Assembly (NCBI GenBank): GCA_025449115.1
Contig: JAHLKC010000026.1
Coordinates: forward strand, 248,001 to 312,000
DNA from: Chytridium lagenaria
Taxonomy: Eukaryota > Chytridiomycota > Chytridiomycetes > Chytridiales > Chytridiaceae
DNA: 64,000 nt
Direction of reading: 5' to 3'
The notes below the pieces were generated by a model. The model did not search any database, had not been told where the DNA came from, and saw nothing but the letters and a program-made list of their open reading frames with translations. This document shows, piece after piece, positions 48,741 through 59,184 of the stretch. Within the stretch, counting starts at the first letter, position 1, and each line of letters starts with the position of its first letter. The translations under genes and the position numbers were made by a program.

Positions 48741-49835
48741 AAGGATGACTTGACAACCAGTTGATGCAGTAAGGGCACGGAAAATTCCAAAATACATTTT
48801 CAATTGGGCTCTGCATAAATATTACGTACGATGTAGTATGGTGATGACGCCGTCTCACTTTGTCCTTGATTAAGGTTCTTCCCCTGTAACTGATTGCAAG
48901 AAACAAGGTAAAAAGACATGCCGTCCTCACTGTGCGTACACGCAGATTAGACCTCTGACCTCATGTTTGTTTGCGTCTTGTGGAAAAAAAAGAAGCCGAA
49001 AAGATATTTTTCTTATCCCCGGTATCACAAAAGCGAGTTGACGTTTTTGGGTCATTGTCTTCCATGCTGACCTTCCTTTTAAAGTACAGGCCTTTCAAGA
49101 CTTTGGTGTGGGGTGTCTCCTCTGGGTAGTGCGCGTGCTGGAGACTTTATCACTGATGCTGGACGTACTCTCTTTTCTTATTCTTTTTTCTTTGGTCCGC
49201 CCGCTTGCAGATTGGTTAGTTGACAGGGGGGGATGTCGATTGAGTCACGGATATGTTTAATATCAAGTCATCCATCATTCTTTTTTCTGTTGTCAGCAGC
49301 AAGCGCAACGGCAAGCAAAGCAGAGGTGATAATGGAATAAATACATCATACATTTAGGGATGATCTTTTCCTTTTTCTGTTATCATTAAAAAGTCAATAC
49401 GTTGAAAGATCAAAGCATGCAATTGTCTTTTATTGACATCTGTCACTTTTATTCATTTTACAATATTTTATTACTCTTTATGTAATTGACATGTGTGTTT
49501 GTTGCTGTTTATCACCTTTAATAATTGTATTTATATGGATAAATTATTGTGTAAAGTTTAAAGTTGATATCCTTCTGACATTTCCTATATATGGTATAAA
49601 CATGAATAAGCATGAGGGAAGAAATAAGGGGCGGCTGATAGTCATACTTTACTTTACTATTATTAGGTGACAAAGCCTATTATTTATTTATTTATTTATT
49701 TATTAGTAAGTTTATTATTATTAATACGCAAAGGGCTGACTGATATCAGGTTTCACTGTTTTGCTTTTTACCTTTTTCAATCCCCACTCGGCTGACAGGT
49801 AGTACAAATAAATTAATAGAAAAAGCACTTGTTGA
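48741..49835. other. Gene-free AT-rich stretch
   Basis: No gene is supported. A TTTA microsatellite (six or so units) lies at about 49679-49706, and there are short AT-rich tracts around 49430-49570. Confidence 0.5.
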
Positions 49836-50508
49836 TAGGCCTGTCACCCGAGCCTTCGGATACGGATAATGCCTAAATCCGTTATCCGTATCCGACTTTT
49901 TTTGAAAATCCGTTATCCGAAGCCGACATATCGGATATCACGTGATATGTAAAATCACATGTTTTCGTCCAATCACATCATCTCCGACATTCCTATCAAT
50001 AGTTTGACCTATGAAGATGAGGTTAAATTAGGTGTGCACATAACTGAATAAACCAGCTGAATAGGCAAACCAATCAATTAGGGGAGCGACTAATTCCCCT
50101 CAAACACTATTTCGTCAAAGCTTTAAAAATACCAGACTCGCCGCTCGCGCTTTCGTCACCTCTCTGAGCTAGCGCGTGTCATCCTAGGTATTTCGGCAAC
50201 AAGTGTTCCGTCAGAACGGGTTTTTTCGTTGGGAAGAAATATCTTGCATTACGAGCGTTCATGTTTGAGGTAATCCATGGTCGAGATATTCTCACCTTGA
50301 GGGAATGGGTTTTGGTTTATGGCAAAATAATTTTTGAGTAAATAAATTTTGAAGTTCATATATTCACTCTTATATTATTTTGTTTTTTAATTATTATTAA
50401 TTATAGTATCCGTCGGATAACGGATAACCGACCCTCAAATCCGACATCCGTATCCGACCTGTTATCCGCAGATGCCATCTGCGGATAAGGTTGTCGGGGA
50501 CAGGCCTA
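49836..50508. mobile_element. Decayed hAT-family DNA transposon (non-autonomous)
   Basis: A 673-bp element bounded by terminal inverted repeats: left TAGGCCTGTCACCCGA, right end GACAGGCCTA (whose complement starts TAGGCCTGTCCCCGA). Perfect 8-bp target duplications CTTGTTGA flank it at 49828-49835 and 50509-50516; 8 bp is the hAT family size. Subterminal motifs of the type ATCCGTTATCCGTATCCGAC occur several times at both ends. Near the right end a perfect 12-bp-arm hairpin (arms TTATCCGCAGAT / ATCTGCGGATAA) sits at 50462-50488. Inside, a short frame retains the transposase dimerisation motif (separate entry). The size and the loss of most of the coding region show it cannot move on its own. 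Confidence 0.9.
50151..50273 (+). pseudogene. Remnant of hAT transposase C-terminal dimerisation domain
   Basis: Frame 50151-50273 encodes FRHLSELARVILGISATSVP, then SERVFSLGRNILHYERSCLR and a stop. The LAR-x-IL-x-I-x-ATSVPSERVFS core is the hallmark of the hAT dimerisation region (Dimer_Tnp_hAT). The rest of the transposase (BED finger, RNase-H catalytic core) is absent, so this is a fragment left in a deleted copy. Confidence 0.88.
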
Positions 50509-50516
50509 CTTGTTGA

Positions 50517-51761
50517 TAAAAACTTTATTCCAACAGCATGTTGCTTGTCCATATAAAGCCAAATCTTAAGATAAAATTTTACTCTTATGATTTATGAAAT
50601 GGATGGAAATAGTTGGTGTAACAGTAGAAAGCAGCTGAGACTGAGAGTGTGGTCACTCCTTAAAAGGAAAATGTTCTAGTGCTACCAGCATTGTGTGCTG
50701 ATGGATGGTGTAACAGTGAATAAGTGTAATTGTCAGTGTGCCAGTGGATTGATTGGCTGATCAAACAAGCTTTTTTCTTATCAGTAGTAATTATTCATTT
50801 TAATAAAATTAAATAAAGAGCAGAAAGTTTAACAGAAACAAAAAAAAAGGCAATAAAATAAATAAATAATATTAAAATAAAATAAATCAGTTCATTAATT
50901 ACGTAAAGAGTTTGTATTTAATATCCAACACCTGTCTCTCTCTCTCTCTCTCTCTTTCTCTCCTCTCTTTCTTTTTTATATATTTATAACCAACGTCCTC
51001 GCCTTGCCTTATCCCCATCTTTCTTTATTAAAATAAACTGAAATCCACCCTTTACTTGCCTTCATCCATCCATCCGTCCATCCATTCATCAACCCCCTCC
51101 CCCGCTCTCTCTCCCCATAACCTTATAACTTGTGGGAGACAAAACGACCTTCTCTCACTCTACTCCCAAGACTTCCAGGATAGTGAGCCTTTGACGCCCG
51201 TTACCTTTTCACGATTTCATCTTGCATTAAAAGACCCACTGTCTCACTGGCTGGATCGTTTAGTCTGTCATTGGAGGATCGGACTTGTTATTAGTATTTA
51301 AAAGGGGAACCCAACAGCAACAACAAACAACAACAACAACGTGGGACATTTATATAAATATCTGGAGACATTTCCCTCGTTGAATAACAATCATCAACAA
51401 TAACACCCAACTTTCGTTCATCATGGTCTACATTCTGTGAGTTTGTGCGTGTGTGTATACCCGCCCCCATTTCGAGTTCATAGTCAGGTAAGCTATTGAC
51501 CCCCTTGCTCAACCACCACCTGTTTCGCCCTCTGATTTGATCTCCAGTTTTTTCTGATTGACAAATTTGTTGCCCATCTCTTATCGTCGTCACTCCGACC
51601 ATCATCACAAATTCTAACGATACCCTCCACCAGACTTTAAACAACACACAACGACCATCACATCTTCCAACCATCAAAGCACTTCAACCCACACCACCGC
51701 ACTACCCTCGCACTCGTCGTCTCCCAACAGTCACCAGCAGATAGAACAACCAACAGAAAAC
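50517..51761. other. Gene-free region with microsatellite, upstream of cyclin gene
   Basis: About 1.2 kb without a supported gene. A CT dinucleotide tract (about 50934-50963) and an AATAAA-rich tract (50795-50890) are present. From about 51000 the plus strand is C/T/A-rich with CCATCC repeats; it is probably the promoter and 5' UTR, perhaps with a leader intron, of the cyclin gene. Confidence 0.5.
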
Positions 51762-53174
51762 ATGGACGTTTTACCCCCACACACCCATCACCACTTTGCC
51801 ACCACAACTCCCTCCTCACTTCGTACCCGCATACCCTCAACAACTTCCTTCTCATCCTACACTTCCACATCCTACTCTCACCCTCGCTCAGTTTCTGCAT
51901 CCCCAATCTCATCCCCAATCAACGCCTTTTCAACCTTTTCAACTCTCTCATCACTCAACCATGCTCCCCTCACCACTTCCACCAAATCCTCTCAAGACCT
52001 TCTCAAGGACGTTTTTGCCTTTGACTTTGCGTCGTTGCTAGGTAAGCACGCCCACCATTCTTTGTCAGCTCCTTCAATTATTTGTTAACCTGGGTTTTTT
52101 TTTCTAGAACTCGCTTCCCGCTCCGCTCGCTCAGTCATCAGATGCAACGCACCATTACCTGGAAGCAAGCCCGTCCCATCCCTTCTTCAATTCATCACCA
52201 CTGTCGTGAAATCGTCGGGTGTGGGCTCTGGTGTCATCATTGCCTCCATCATCTACCTTGAACGTCTCCGCAAAAAGCTCCCCACAACAGCGCGTGGTAA
52301 GTTTTATTTCACCTCGGCTTTCCTTCCTCCACCTTTTCCCAAAATTATATAAACCTAACATCCCCTCGCTATTTTCCAGGTATGCACTGCACAGCTCACC
52401 GCATCTTCCTCGCCTCCCTCATCCTCGCCACCAAATTCCTCCACGACCGTCCCATCCGCACCGCGCATGGGCTCACCACTCCCTCTGCTTTTCCCTTCAA
52501 GACCTGAACCTGATGGAACGTCAACTCCTCGGCCTCCTCGACTTTCGTCTCGCCCTACCGGAGGACGAGATCATTGACTGGGCGTGGAGCGTCGGCGTCC
52601 TCCCCGCCACCCCATCATGGAGGATGAGGAACTCGTCGGCATGGAAGAAAGCGAAGACGACGTCATCCTTGACGACGATGAGGACGAAGAGGAGGAGGAG
52701 GATAGCATTCAAGTCGTCGCTGGACGCGCCATCAAATCCATCCTATCCACGCCTCATCTCGCTGCTTCCATCGACTCTGGTTGTGACATTTCAAGATCTT
52801 CCACACCTCACCCTATCGTTGCCTCCTCCATCGATTCCACCCGTACCCTCTTTACAGTCAAACCCTCCCCTCGAATCCACCGACCTCTACACTCAACCTG
52901 GATCCGTGGATTCCTCACGAACCCTCTACACCTCCACTCCACCCTCAACCCTCTCTCCATGAAACCCATCACCGCATCCCCAGACGGGATTCGACAACCC
53001 CCAACCCTACCCATCCATATTCGCCAACATCAACGACACGTGGCGTCATCGTTTCCTCCACCCTTGTCGCCGAAACGGAAACCTGGGGAAGAGGGGAAAC
53101 GACAGCGGAAAAGAGTGTCGTTGACTCCGGGGATGTCGACGTGGTGGAATGTGTTGATGTTTGGGGGACAGTGA
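51762..53174 (+). CDS. Pho80/Pcl-type cyclin
   Basis: This is a cyclin of the Pho85-partner (PCL) class. ATG at 51762 starts a Ser/Thr/Pro-rich head of about 90 residues; exon 1 ends near 52041. The cyclin box follows: PSLLQFITTVVKSSGVGSGV, IIASIIYLERLRKKLPTTAR, an intron (about 52297-52379), then MHCTAHRIFLASLILATKFL, HDRPI, RAWAHHSLCFSLQDLNLMER and QLLGLLDFRLALPEDEI. LATKFLHD and LMERQLLxLLDFRL are characteristic of Pcl1/Pcl2/Pcl9-like cyclins. A one-base break near 52460-52470 splits RPI from RAWAH. The C-terminal half is acidic (DDDEDEEEEE), then Ser/Pro-rich, with a basic KRQRKRVSLTPG; stop at 53174. The kinase partner is inferred. It lies inside the repeat island. Confidence 0.85.
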
Positions 53175-53572
53175 AACCCACTTCACTTTTTATATTTATT
53201 TTTAATTCACCTTTCTCCACCCCCCTCCTTTATGCTTTTGTATCGCGCGTGATGGTACAGATATGGGTTTCGGGTGTCATATTATCCCCTGGTCAATATG
53301 TTTTTTTCTTAAGATATCGTCTATTTTTTTTTTTTCGTTAGATCCCCCCTCTTTTTTGTTTGTCATATCTTTTATAATCACAACTATAATATAATATTCT
53401 TTTTTGTCATGAATGGCGCTGTTTGGATTGGGTTGAGAGATGCCATACCGTTGCCGGATGGCTAGCCGCAAAAGGGGGCAAGAGTTTTGTGAAAACACGA
53501 ATATGATTTATGTTTGTGTTGCGGGGACAGTGGGAAACATAGCTGAAGTGGGAAAGAAGTTCTGTGAATGTC

Positions 53573-54410
53573 ATCTTATTGAACCGTTTCATGGCGTTTT
53601 TTCAGTTTACTGTGCGTCGTCGTTGTTTGGATCGTCGTTGCAGCCTTTTCGTATCTTGAATCGTTGAATACACGAACGACAATAAGAAATACCCGGCGGG
53701 TCTTTCAACGTCGGAAAACTTGGAAGAAGAAGTCACCCTTGGACGCGGTTAAATGAAACTTTCTCGTACAAACCGGCGGTGAAAAGAATGTACGTTTTGT
53801 TTGGAAAACGTACCGTGACATATCATTTTATTGAACACAGCGTTTTTGAGGATTATGCGTCGTTGTTCGGATCGTCGTTACAACCTTTTTGCATCTTTGA
53901 TAGTCGAATACACGGACGACGCAGTAGGAAACATGACGACGGGACTTTCAACGTCGGAAAACTTTGAAGAGGAAGTCACCCTTGACGCGTTTAAAGGAAA
54001 TTCTCTAGTATAAACTGCAGGTGGGGTGAAAAGAATGTACATTTTGTTTTGGAAAACGTACCGACATAATATTTTATTAAACACAGCGTTTTTTGAGGAT
54101 TATGCGTCGTTGTTCGGATCGTCGTTGCAACCTTTTTGCATCTTGAATTACACGAATGACAGTAAGAAACATACGACGGTTCTTTCAACGTGTGGAAAAT
54201 TTTTAAGAGGAAGTTATTGAACCATTCAACGGTTCTTCAACGCGTGGAGTAGAGAAAACGAGGAAGTTACCTCTTGATGAGTTTAAAGGAAACTCTCTGG
54301 TACAAACAGGTGGTAAAAAAATGAACATTAAAATGTCCGAAAACGTACATACCGTGAAATATCATTTTATTGAACCGTTTCAAAGCGTTTTGAGAATCAT
54401 TCTTTAGCAT
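53573..54410. repeat. Degenerate ~245-bp tandem repeat, about 4 copies
   Basis: The marker CATTTTATTGAACACAGCG and its variants recur at about 53573, 53823, 54067 and 54362. The first three copies share GCGTCGTTGTTCGGATCGTC, CAACCTTTTTGCATCTTGA, TTTCAACGTCGGAAAAC and GAAGTCACCC; the fourth is truncated. A GAAAAGAATGTAC segment precedes GGAAAACGTA in the copies at about 53780 and 54020. Short frames in it are not conserved between copies, so no gene is called. Confidence 0.85.
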
Positions 54411-54520
54411 AAAAAAAAAATCTTTGACATCCTTCGAACACAATGAATTTACATAGAAAACAGTCTTTCACTGTGATATTGCAGAAATACATATAACTAC
54501 AAACGGAAAATATCAGGCGC

Positions 54521-55072
54521 TCATACCACCAACACAATCATCCCAACCGCCATCATCACCCCACACACTCCTTCACACGATCACCCGATGACGCCGGCCT
54601 CGTGTTCAATGGAGCCGTCGCCGTCGCCCACTTCTTTGTCGTCGCCGTCACAACCCCTGTCACTACACCCGTCTCCACCCTTGTCGTCTCCACAAGCGTC
54701 TCCAAAGCCTCCGTTGTCACCACCGTTTCCGTTCCAGCCCCGTCGTTTCCACCGGTGTCTCTCCCGTCGTCTCTGTCCTAACGAGCCTCCCACAAGCTTC
54801 CCCAATCACCTCCCCCTGCGTTTGAGCCGTCGCTGCGGTGTCCTCTGGACATGATGATGCGATGCATTCTTGAACGGTCAGGGTTTGGAAGGCTGTGCAG
54901 TAGGTGACGACGTTGGTGGCGGAGGAGGTTGGCGGACGGGTGGGAAGCAGGTTTGAGCGCAGGTTGGGATGCGGGTTATGGCGCTTAGGATGGTGTTTGA
55001 AGGGAGGGTTTGAGTGAGGATGGTGGGGATGGTTGTGAGGAGGAGAAGGGCGGTGGTGGTGATGAGGTGCAT
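54521..55072 (-). CDS. CFEM-domain secreted protein, probably GPI-anchored
   Basis: ATG at 55072 gives a signal peptide MHLITTTALLLLTTIPTILT. The mature start LPSNTILSAITRIPTCAQTC fits the beginning of a CFEM domain (P-x-C-A-x-x-C). After a one-base shift the domain continues VVTYCTAFQTLTVQECIASS, CPEDTAATAQ and IGEACGRL, giving the Cys spacing of the CFEM second half; six Cys are visible of the usual eight. A Thr/Val/Glu-rich stalk follows (TETVVTTEALETLVETTRV). In the third frame a hydrophobic tail (GVMMAVGMIVLVV-stop at 54521) fits a GPI signal. Three frames must be joined. CFEM proteins act at the fungal cell surface, for example in heme capture or adhesion; the role here is unassigned. 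Confidence 0.75.
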
Positions 55073-56441
55073 TGTTGATTTTTCTTCGAGGGGTGTAATG
55101 TAATGAGTGTAGAGGAAGTTGTGGGGGAGTATGAAGGGAGCCTATTCTTTTATGAGTATCTCCTTTCATTTATGGTTTTTGACGTGAACACAAAATGGTC
55201 CGAAACGGGATAGTAAACAAAAAACGGCTTGTAGTCTGTAGATGAGTTTTGACAATTTACCTAGTTTGTGACGGCAAACACAACCGTTATCAGCTTGTTG
55301 CAGGAGCACAAAGGCACCAGTCCTCGTCGTCAAAGACGATGGTCCTTTAAATCACAGCTGCAGAGCCTCATGAGAAAATATACTTGATAAATAGACGCTG
55401 GTTGGTAAACTCCTTTTTAGTGTGATGGAATGAGGATACGATGAGTTTGGTTTGTTTTTGAGATTCTGAGAGTTTATATGTTACAGGTGTAGGAGTTTGC
55501 GGAGCAAAATAGAGTTTGTCTAAGAATATTAATGATCGAAACCCCCGTATTCTGATATTCTCTGGATTTCATTAAAGTTTCACTCAATCTATATCGCTTT
55601 ATCTAATAAATCACTTTAAACCAAATGACTTAAACGATGACAGAAAAAGTACCAGCTTACGAAACTTGAAAAAGAAAAGACAACAAACCTTAGCTATGGA
55701 AAACAAGAATGCGAGAACGGGATATGCCTTGATAAACCCAACGGGACGGACCTTGTAGTCTCTGTCTTTGAGGTGACCGCAAACTCCTGCTTATGTGAAT
55801 TTCGTTTGATTTCGTATTTTACTTGTGTAGTTTTACATTTCTGAATCTTTTGATGGACATACAATGGATGAAGCACCAGTTCCATGCAGGTTGGAGATGT
55901 ATATTATGAAACACTTTGCGCAAAAGAAAAATGGGCCATGCGAAAAAAAGTCTGCCGAGGGTTGCAAGCGCTTTATTGTCGGGTATTTTCGTCAACAGGA
56001 TTGTTGTAATTACAATAAATAAAAGAGATAGGTTGTTCTATGGCTAATTAAAACAAATTATGGTTATCTTTAGATTCTTTTCGCGTTTGAATACACTCAA
56101 GTTTTGCGTCTCTCTCTCTTTGTGACCGCTTTAACACAGTCACAAAGGCACAACGGCTTAAGGAATTCATAGCGCCGGCCGCCAAGCTAAGCTCTGGATC
56201 AAACGCGAAAACCAGCGTAAACTTATTAGGCCTCACGTATTTTTTTCCATTCTGTTTCAATATCCAGAGCACAACAATACATTTAAAAAAAACATCATAT
56301 TATACCCAAGTGTTTTTTTTATTTCAAAGCGACCATATACAGCACCGCAAAGGCCTGTCAATTTTGGACGCATAGGACCTCCGCAATCCCAAACCTGACA
56401 AAAAAATAAAGCCCAAGCCACTCTCCCGCACACAAAGACAC
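55073..56441. other. 1.4-kb intergenic region
   Basis: No supported gene between the CFEM gene start and the RPL7 stop. Short reading frames near 55700-55880 and 56050-56270 show no conserved pattern or start context. The first part should hold the CFEM promoter. Confidence 0.5.
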
Positions 56442-57442
56442 TTAGTTCATCTTGGAAAATAAGAGCGTTGATGTGCTCCTCACGGTTACCGTTCTCACCA
56501 CCCTCAATGAAGTTGGCAGTCTTCTTTCCGGGGAATCCGCCGTTGGGTTGGAAAGACCGAAGGGCCAGAGGAAGTTGTTGGCTCCTTGAAGTGGGGGCCG
56601 ACGGTGAAGATCTCGTGGATAAGGTCCTCCACGCAGATGATACCGTACTTGCCAAGGGAGGCCTCGACGACAGAGTTGTCGGTGATGGGGATGCGCTGCT
56701 TGTTGACCTTGGCGAATCCACGCTTGTAGATGAGCTCGCGGACGGACTTCTGGTTGGGGTAACCGTAAGCAATGTAGGGGCGACCCACTGGAGGAGCTGG
56801 AGGGTGGCCTTGTTGAGCCTGACGAAGGTACCGCTGTTGATCTTGGTGAGGCGGAGAAGTTGGAGAATCTTACGGGGCTTGGGGGCAAGCTTGTTGATAC
56901 TTTACAAAACGTTAACTCTTGCATCCTTGGAAGACTTGACAAGAAAAAAGAGACTTACCCCTTGATACGGATAACAAAGGCAAGCTTGGCCTCAGCGGGA
57001 CATAGTAAGATCCAGACTTCTTAGCGATACGCTTCAAACGGATCTCATCCCTCTCCTTGGCGCGGTACTCCTTGGTGTACTGCTCGGCGCGCTTGAAGAT
57101 AACCTTCCTCTTGTCCCTCCTCTCCTACTCGCCGAACCACAATCAATACATAGATTACAAAATAAAAAATCCAGAGCCAAGAGAGAAAAAAAAGGTACCT
57201 TCTTAAGGATGAGGGCCTGGGCAGCCTTAGCGGCCTGGAGCTTCTCTTGAGTCTTGGTCTTCTTAAGGACGGACTCGGGCACGGTGGCCTTCTTCTTGGA
57301 GGCGGGGGCGACGAGGGTCTCAACTGCCTTGGCGGGGGCAGCAGCCTTAGCAGGGGCGGCGGCCTTAGCGGGGCAGCAGCGGCCTTAGCAGGGCGGCGGC
57401 CTTCGCGGGAGCCTTAGCAGGGGCAGCGGTCTTGCTGCTCAT
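56442..57442 (-). CDS. RPL7: 60S ribosomal protein L7 (uL30)
   Basis: This is a large-subunit ribosomal protein. ATG at 57442 ([17 protein letters not shown]) opens an unusual PAKA-repeat extension before the usual N-terminus [20 protein letters not shown]. An intron of about 65 nt (57133-57197) follows LILKK. Then come [46 protein letters not shown], a second intron near 56900-56958, [80 protein letters not shown] and [20 protein letters not shown]. The end [24 protein letters not shown] and [19 protein letters not shown] is diagnostic of L7. At least six single-base gaps break the frame, which for an essential gene indicates assembly error. Confidence 0.95.
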
Positions 57443-59184
57443 CAGTGGAAGAAAAGGATCAAAGGTCAGAGAATGAAATAAGGACTACGATAGGATCTCA
57501 GATAGTCAATAGACACGCCGTCAATATCGTCAAAATCACTCGTTGGTCATTCATCAGAGGTCTGGGTTCCATCGACACATCCAGTCCGTCCCAATGCCTC
57601 TGAATTCATTCAGTGCGTTTATCTTCTAATGCCGATGTCGGTTGATTCTTTTCCATTAGCCTCCTATTCCACGTCTCATATGCCCAACCTCTCATTAATT
57701 GCCAACACCCAAAAAATCCAGAATCCAGAATCCAACTTTTTCTAATCCAAGTCCACCCATTCCTCCAAGCTCTCTTCCGTCTGACACTAAAATCCAGTTC
57801 ACATGACTCTTCTGACGTAGACCATGAATTGACGACGACGATGACGGTGGACGGTTGACGCAGAGTGTGCTGAATGGCTGCCATGAACGGACTACTCACG
57901 ACTTGGGCGGCATCGTCGATGGATCCTAAAGGGGGAAAAGGCAGAACAGAAAAGTTGTCGATATTCCCAATGACCCCGGTTGCCTCAAGCCACACCATCA
58001 TTTTTAATTGGCTTTCAAATTTTATTGGATGTTGAAAGCCACACCCCACTATTTCATACCAAGTCCTTTCAGCTGTTATGAACAATCACGTTGAGGTCGT
58101 CGTCATGAATGCATACGCCTGCCCATGTGTTTTGCGTCAAGACTGGACAAAGATTTGACGCAGGTGAGGTTTTGTTTGAACTATCTCCAATACGGATCCA
58201 TATGAGTGCCAGGTGTTTATTTTTTATATTTAATAAACAAGTGTAAACCTTTTACGTCTATGTTTTCTCCAACGATTTTGATTCGAATACATCCTTGTTA
58301 GGCACACACATTTCAGTCGCCCCATTTTGTTAGCAACATGTAAAAGCAAATTAGTTACAGGCCTGCTTCTTCGCACCGGCTTTGTTACTTTGTGATAGTG
58401 TAATGTTTCCCTTTCGTTATGAGCAGTTTACTTGGATTGATGTTCTTGCAATCCGAGTCATAGTCGACGTCTGTCGACCGGTGGTTGTTATGAGAGGAAT
58501 GCGTAGTCGGGCAGGTGCTCTTGTTAACGGTCACGAATATTACGAGTTTTCCGACGTTATGGGAAACTATTGTCCTGCACACCTCTATGACTCCATTCAA
58601 CCTTATTCACACTAAAATAAAAAATACGAGCATAGTGGTAAGTTGATAAACTCTGGTGAGTTGTGACATAGTTGATGATGTTATTGGTTATATATACGAC
58701 CTATACCGCGTTCTCGTGTTGTGATGCTTTTTTTCTCGTTTAATTTTAGTTTAATGGTTGTCGCGTCAACGCTATTCTTGGGAGTTTTTTATTGATGCCT
58801 CGCGTGTGAAATAGTATCTATATCTATTTCCTGTGTGTTTTTTTCGAAAAGTAAAACATTTGAGCATCTGTGCCGCTCTATCTTTATGTAATAAAAATCG
58901 TAGGATATACTTTGTTCTTGCGTGAGCGGAAAGAAAAAACGAAAAAAGTCGACACGTTTCTTTACGGCATCTTTTATTGAAAAAACATTGGGGAATCATC
59001 CAAGAAAAGCGAAACATCGCTTCCTTTAGATCAGTGCGAAGCATCATGCACAAAACGTTATGCGCGAAACATCACGCGCATAACAATCGAAACGTCACAA
59101 GGTTACCGGAGAGAGGGGACGCATTGACAGAAGAGAAAAAATGAGCTGAAATGAGATAAAAAGGAAACTTTCACAAATCAAAAC
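57443..59184. promoter_or_regulatory. RPL7 promoter region and intergenic stretch
   Basis: About 1.7 kb between RPL7 and LCB2. The part next to 57442 is the RPL7 promoter. A 480-nt minus-strand open frame at 57606-58085 is described separately; the remainder (58090-59184) is AT-rich with no recognised gene or RNA. Confidence 0.5.
57606..58085 (-). other. Orphan open reading frame upstream of RPL7, no ATG at its 5' end
   Basis: An open frame of 159 codons on the same strand as RPL7, ending about 160 bp before its ATG. The composition looks protein-like (IVGCGFQHPIKFESQLKMMV, STVIVVVNSWSTSEESCELD), and an upstream frame (WAGVCIHDDDLNVIVH) could be joined by one base. The first Met is internal, there is no splice support, and no family is recognised. 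It may be a small gene, a pseudogene or chance. Confidence 0.25.

Noticed and set aside
58382..58615. A 77-codon open frame between RPL7 and LCB2
   Set aside because: No conserved pattern, splice signals or family resemblance; its length is expected by chance.
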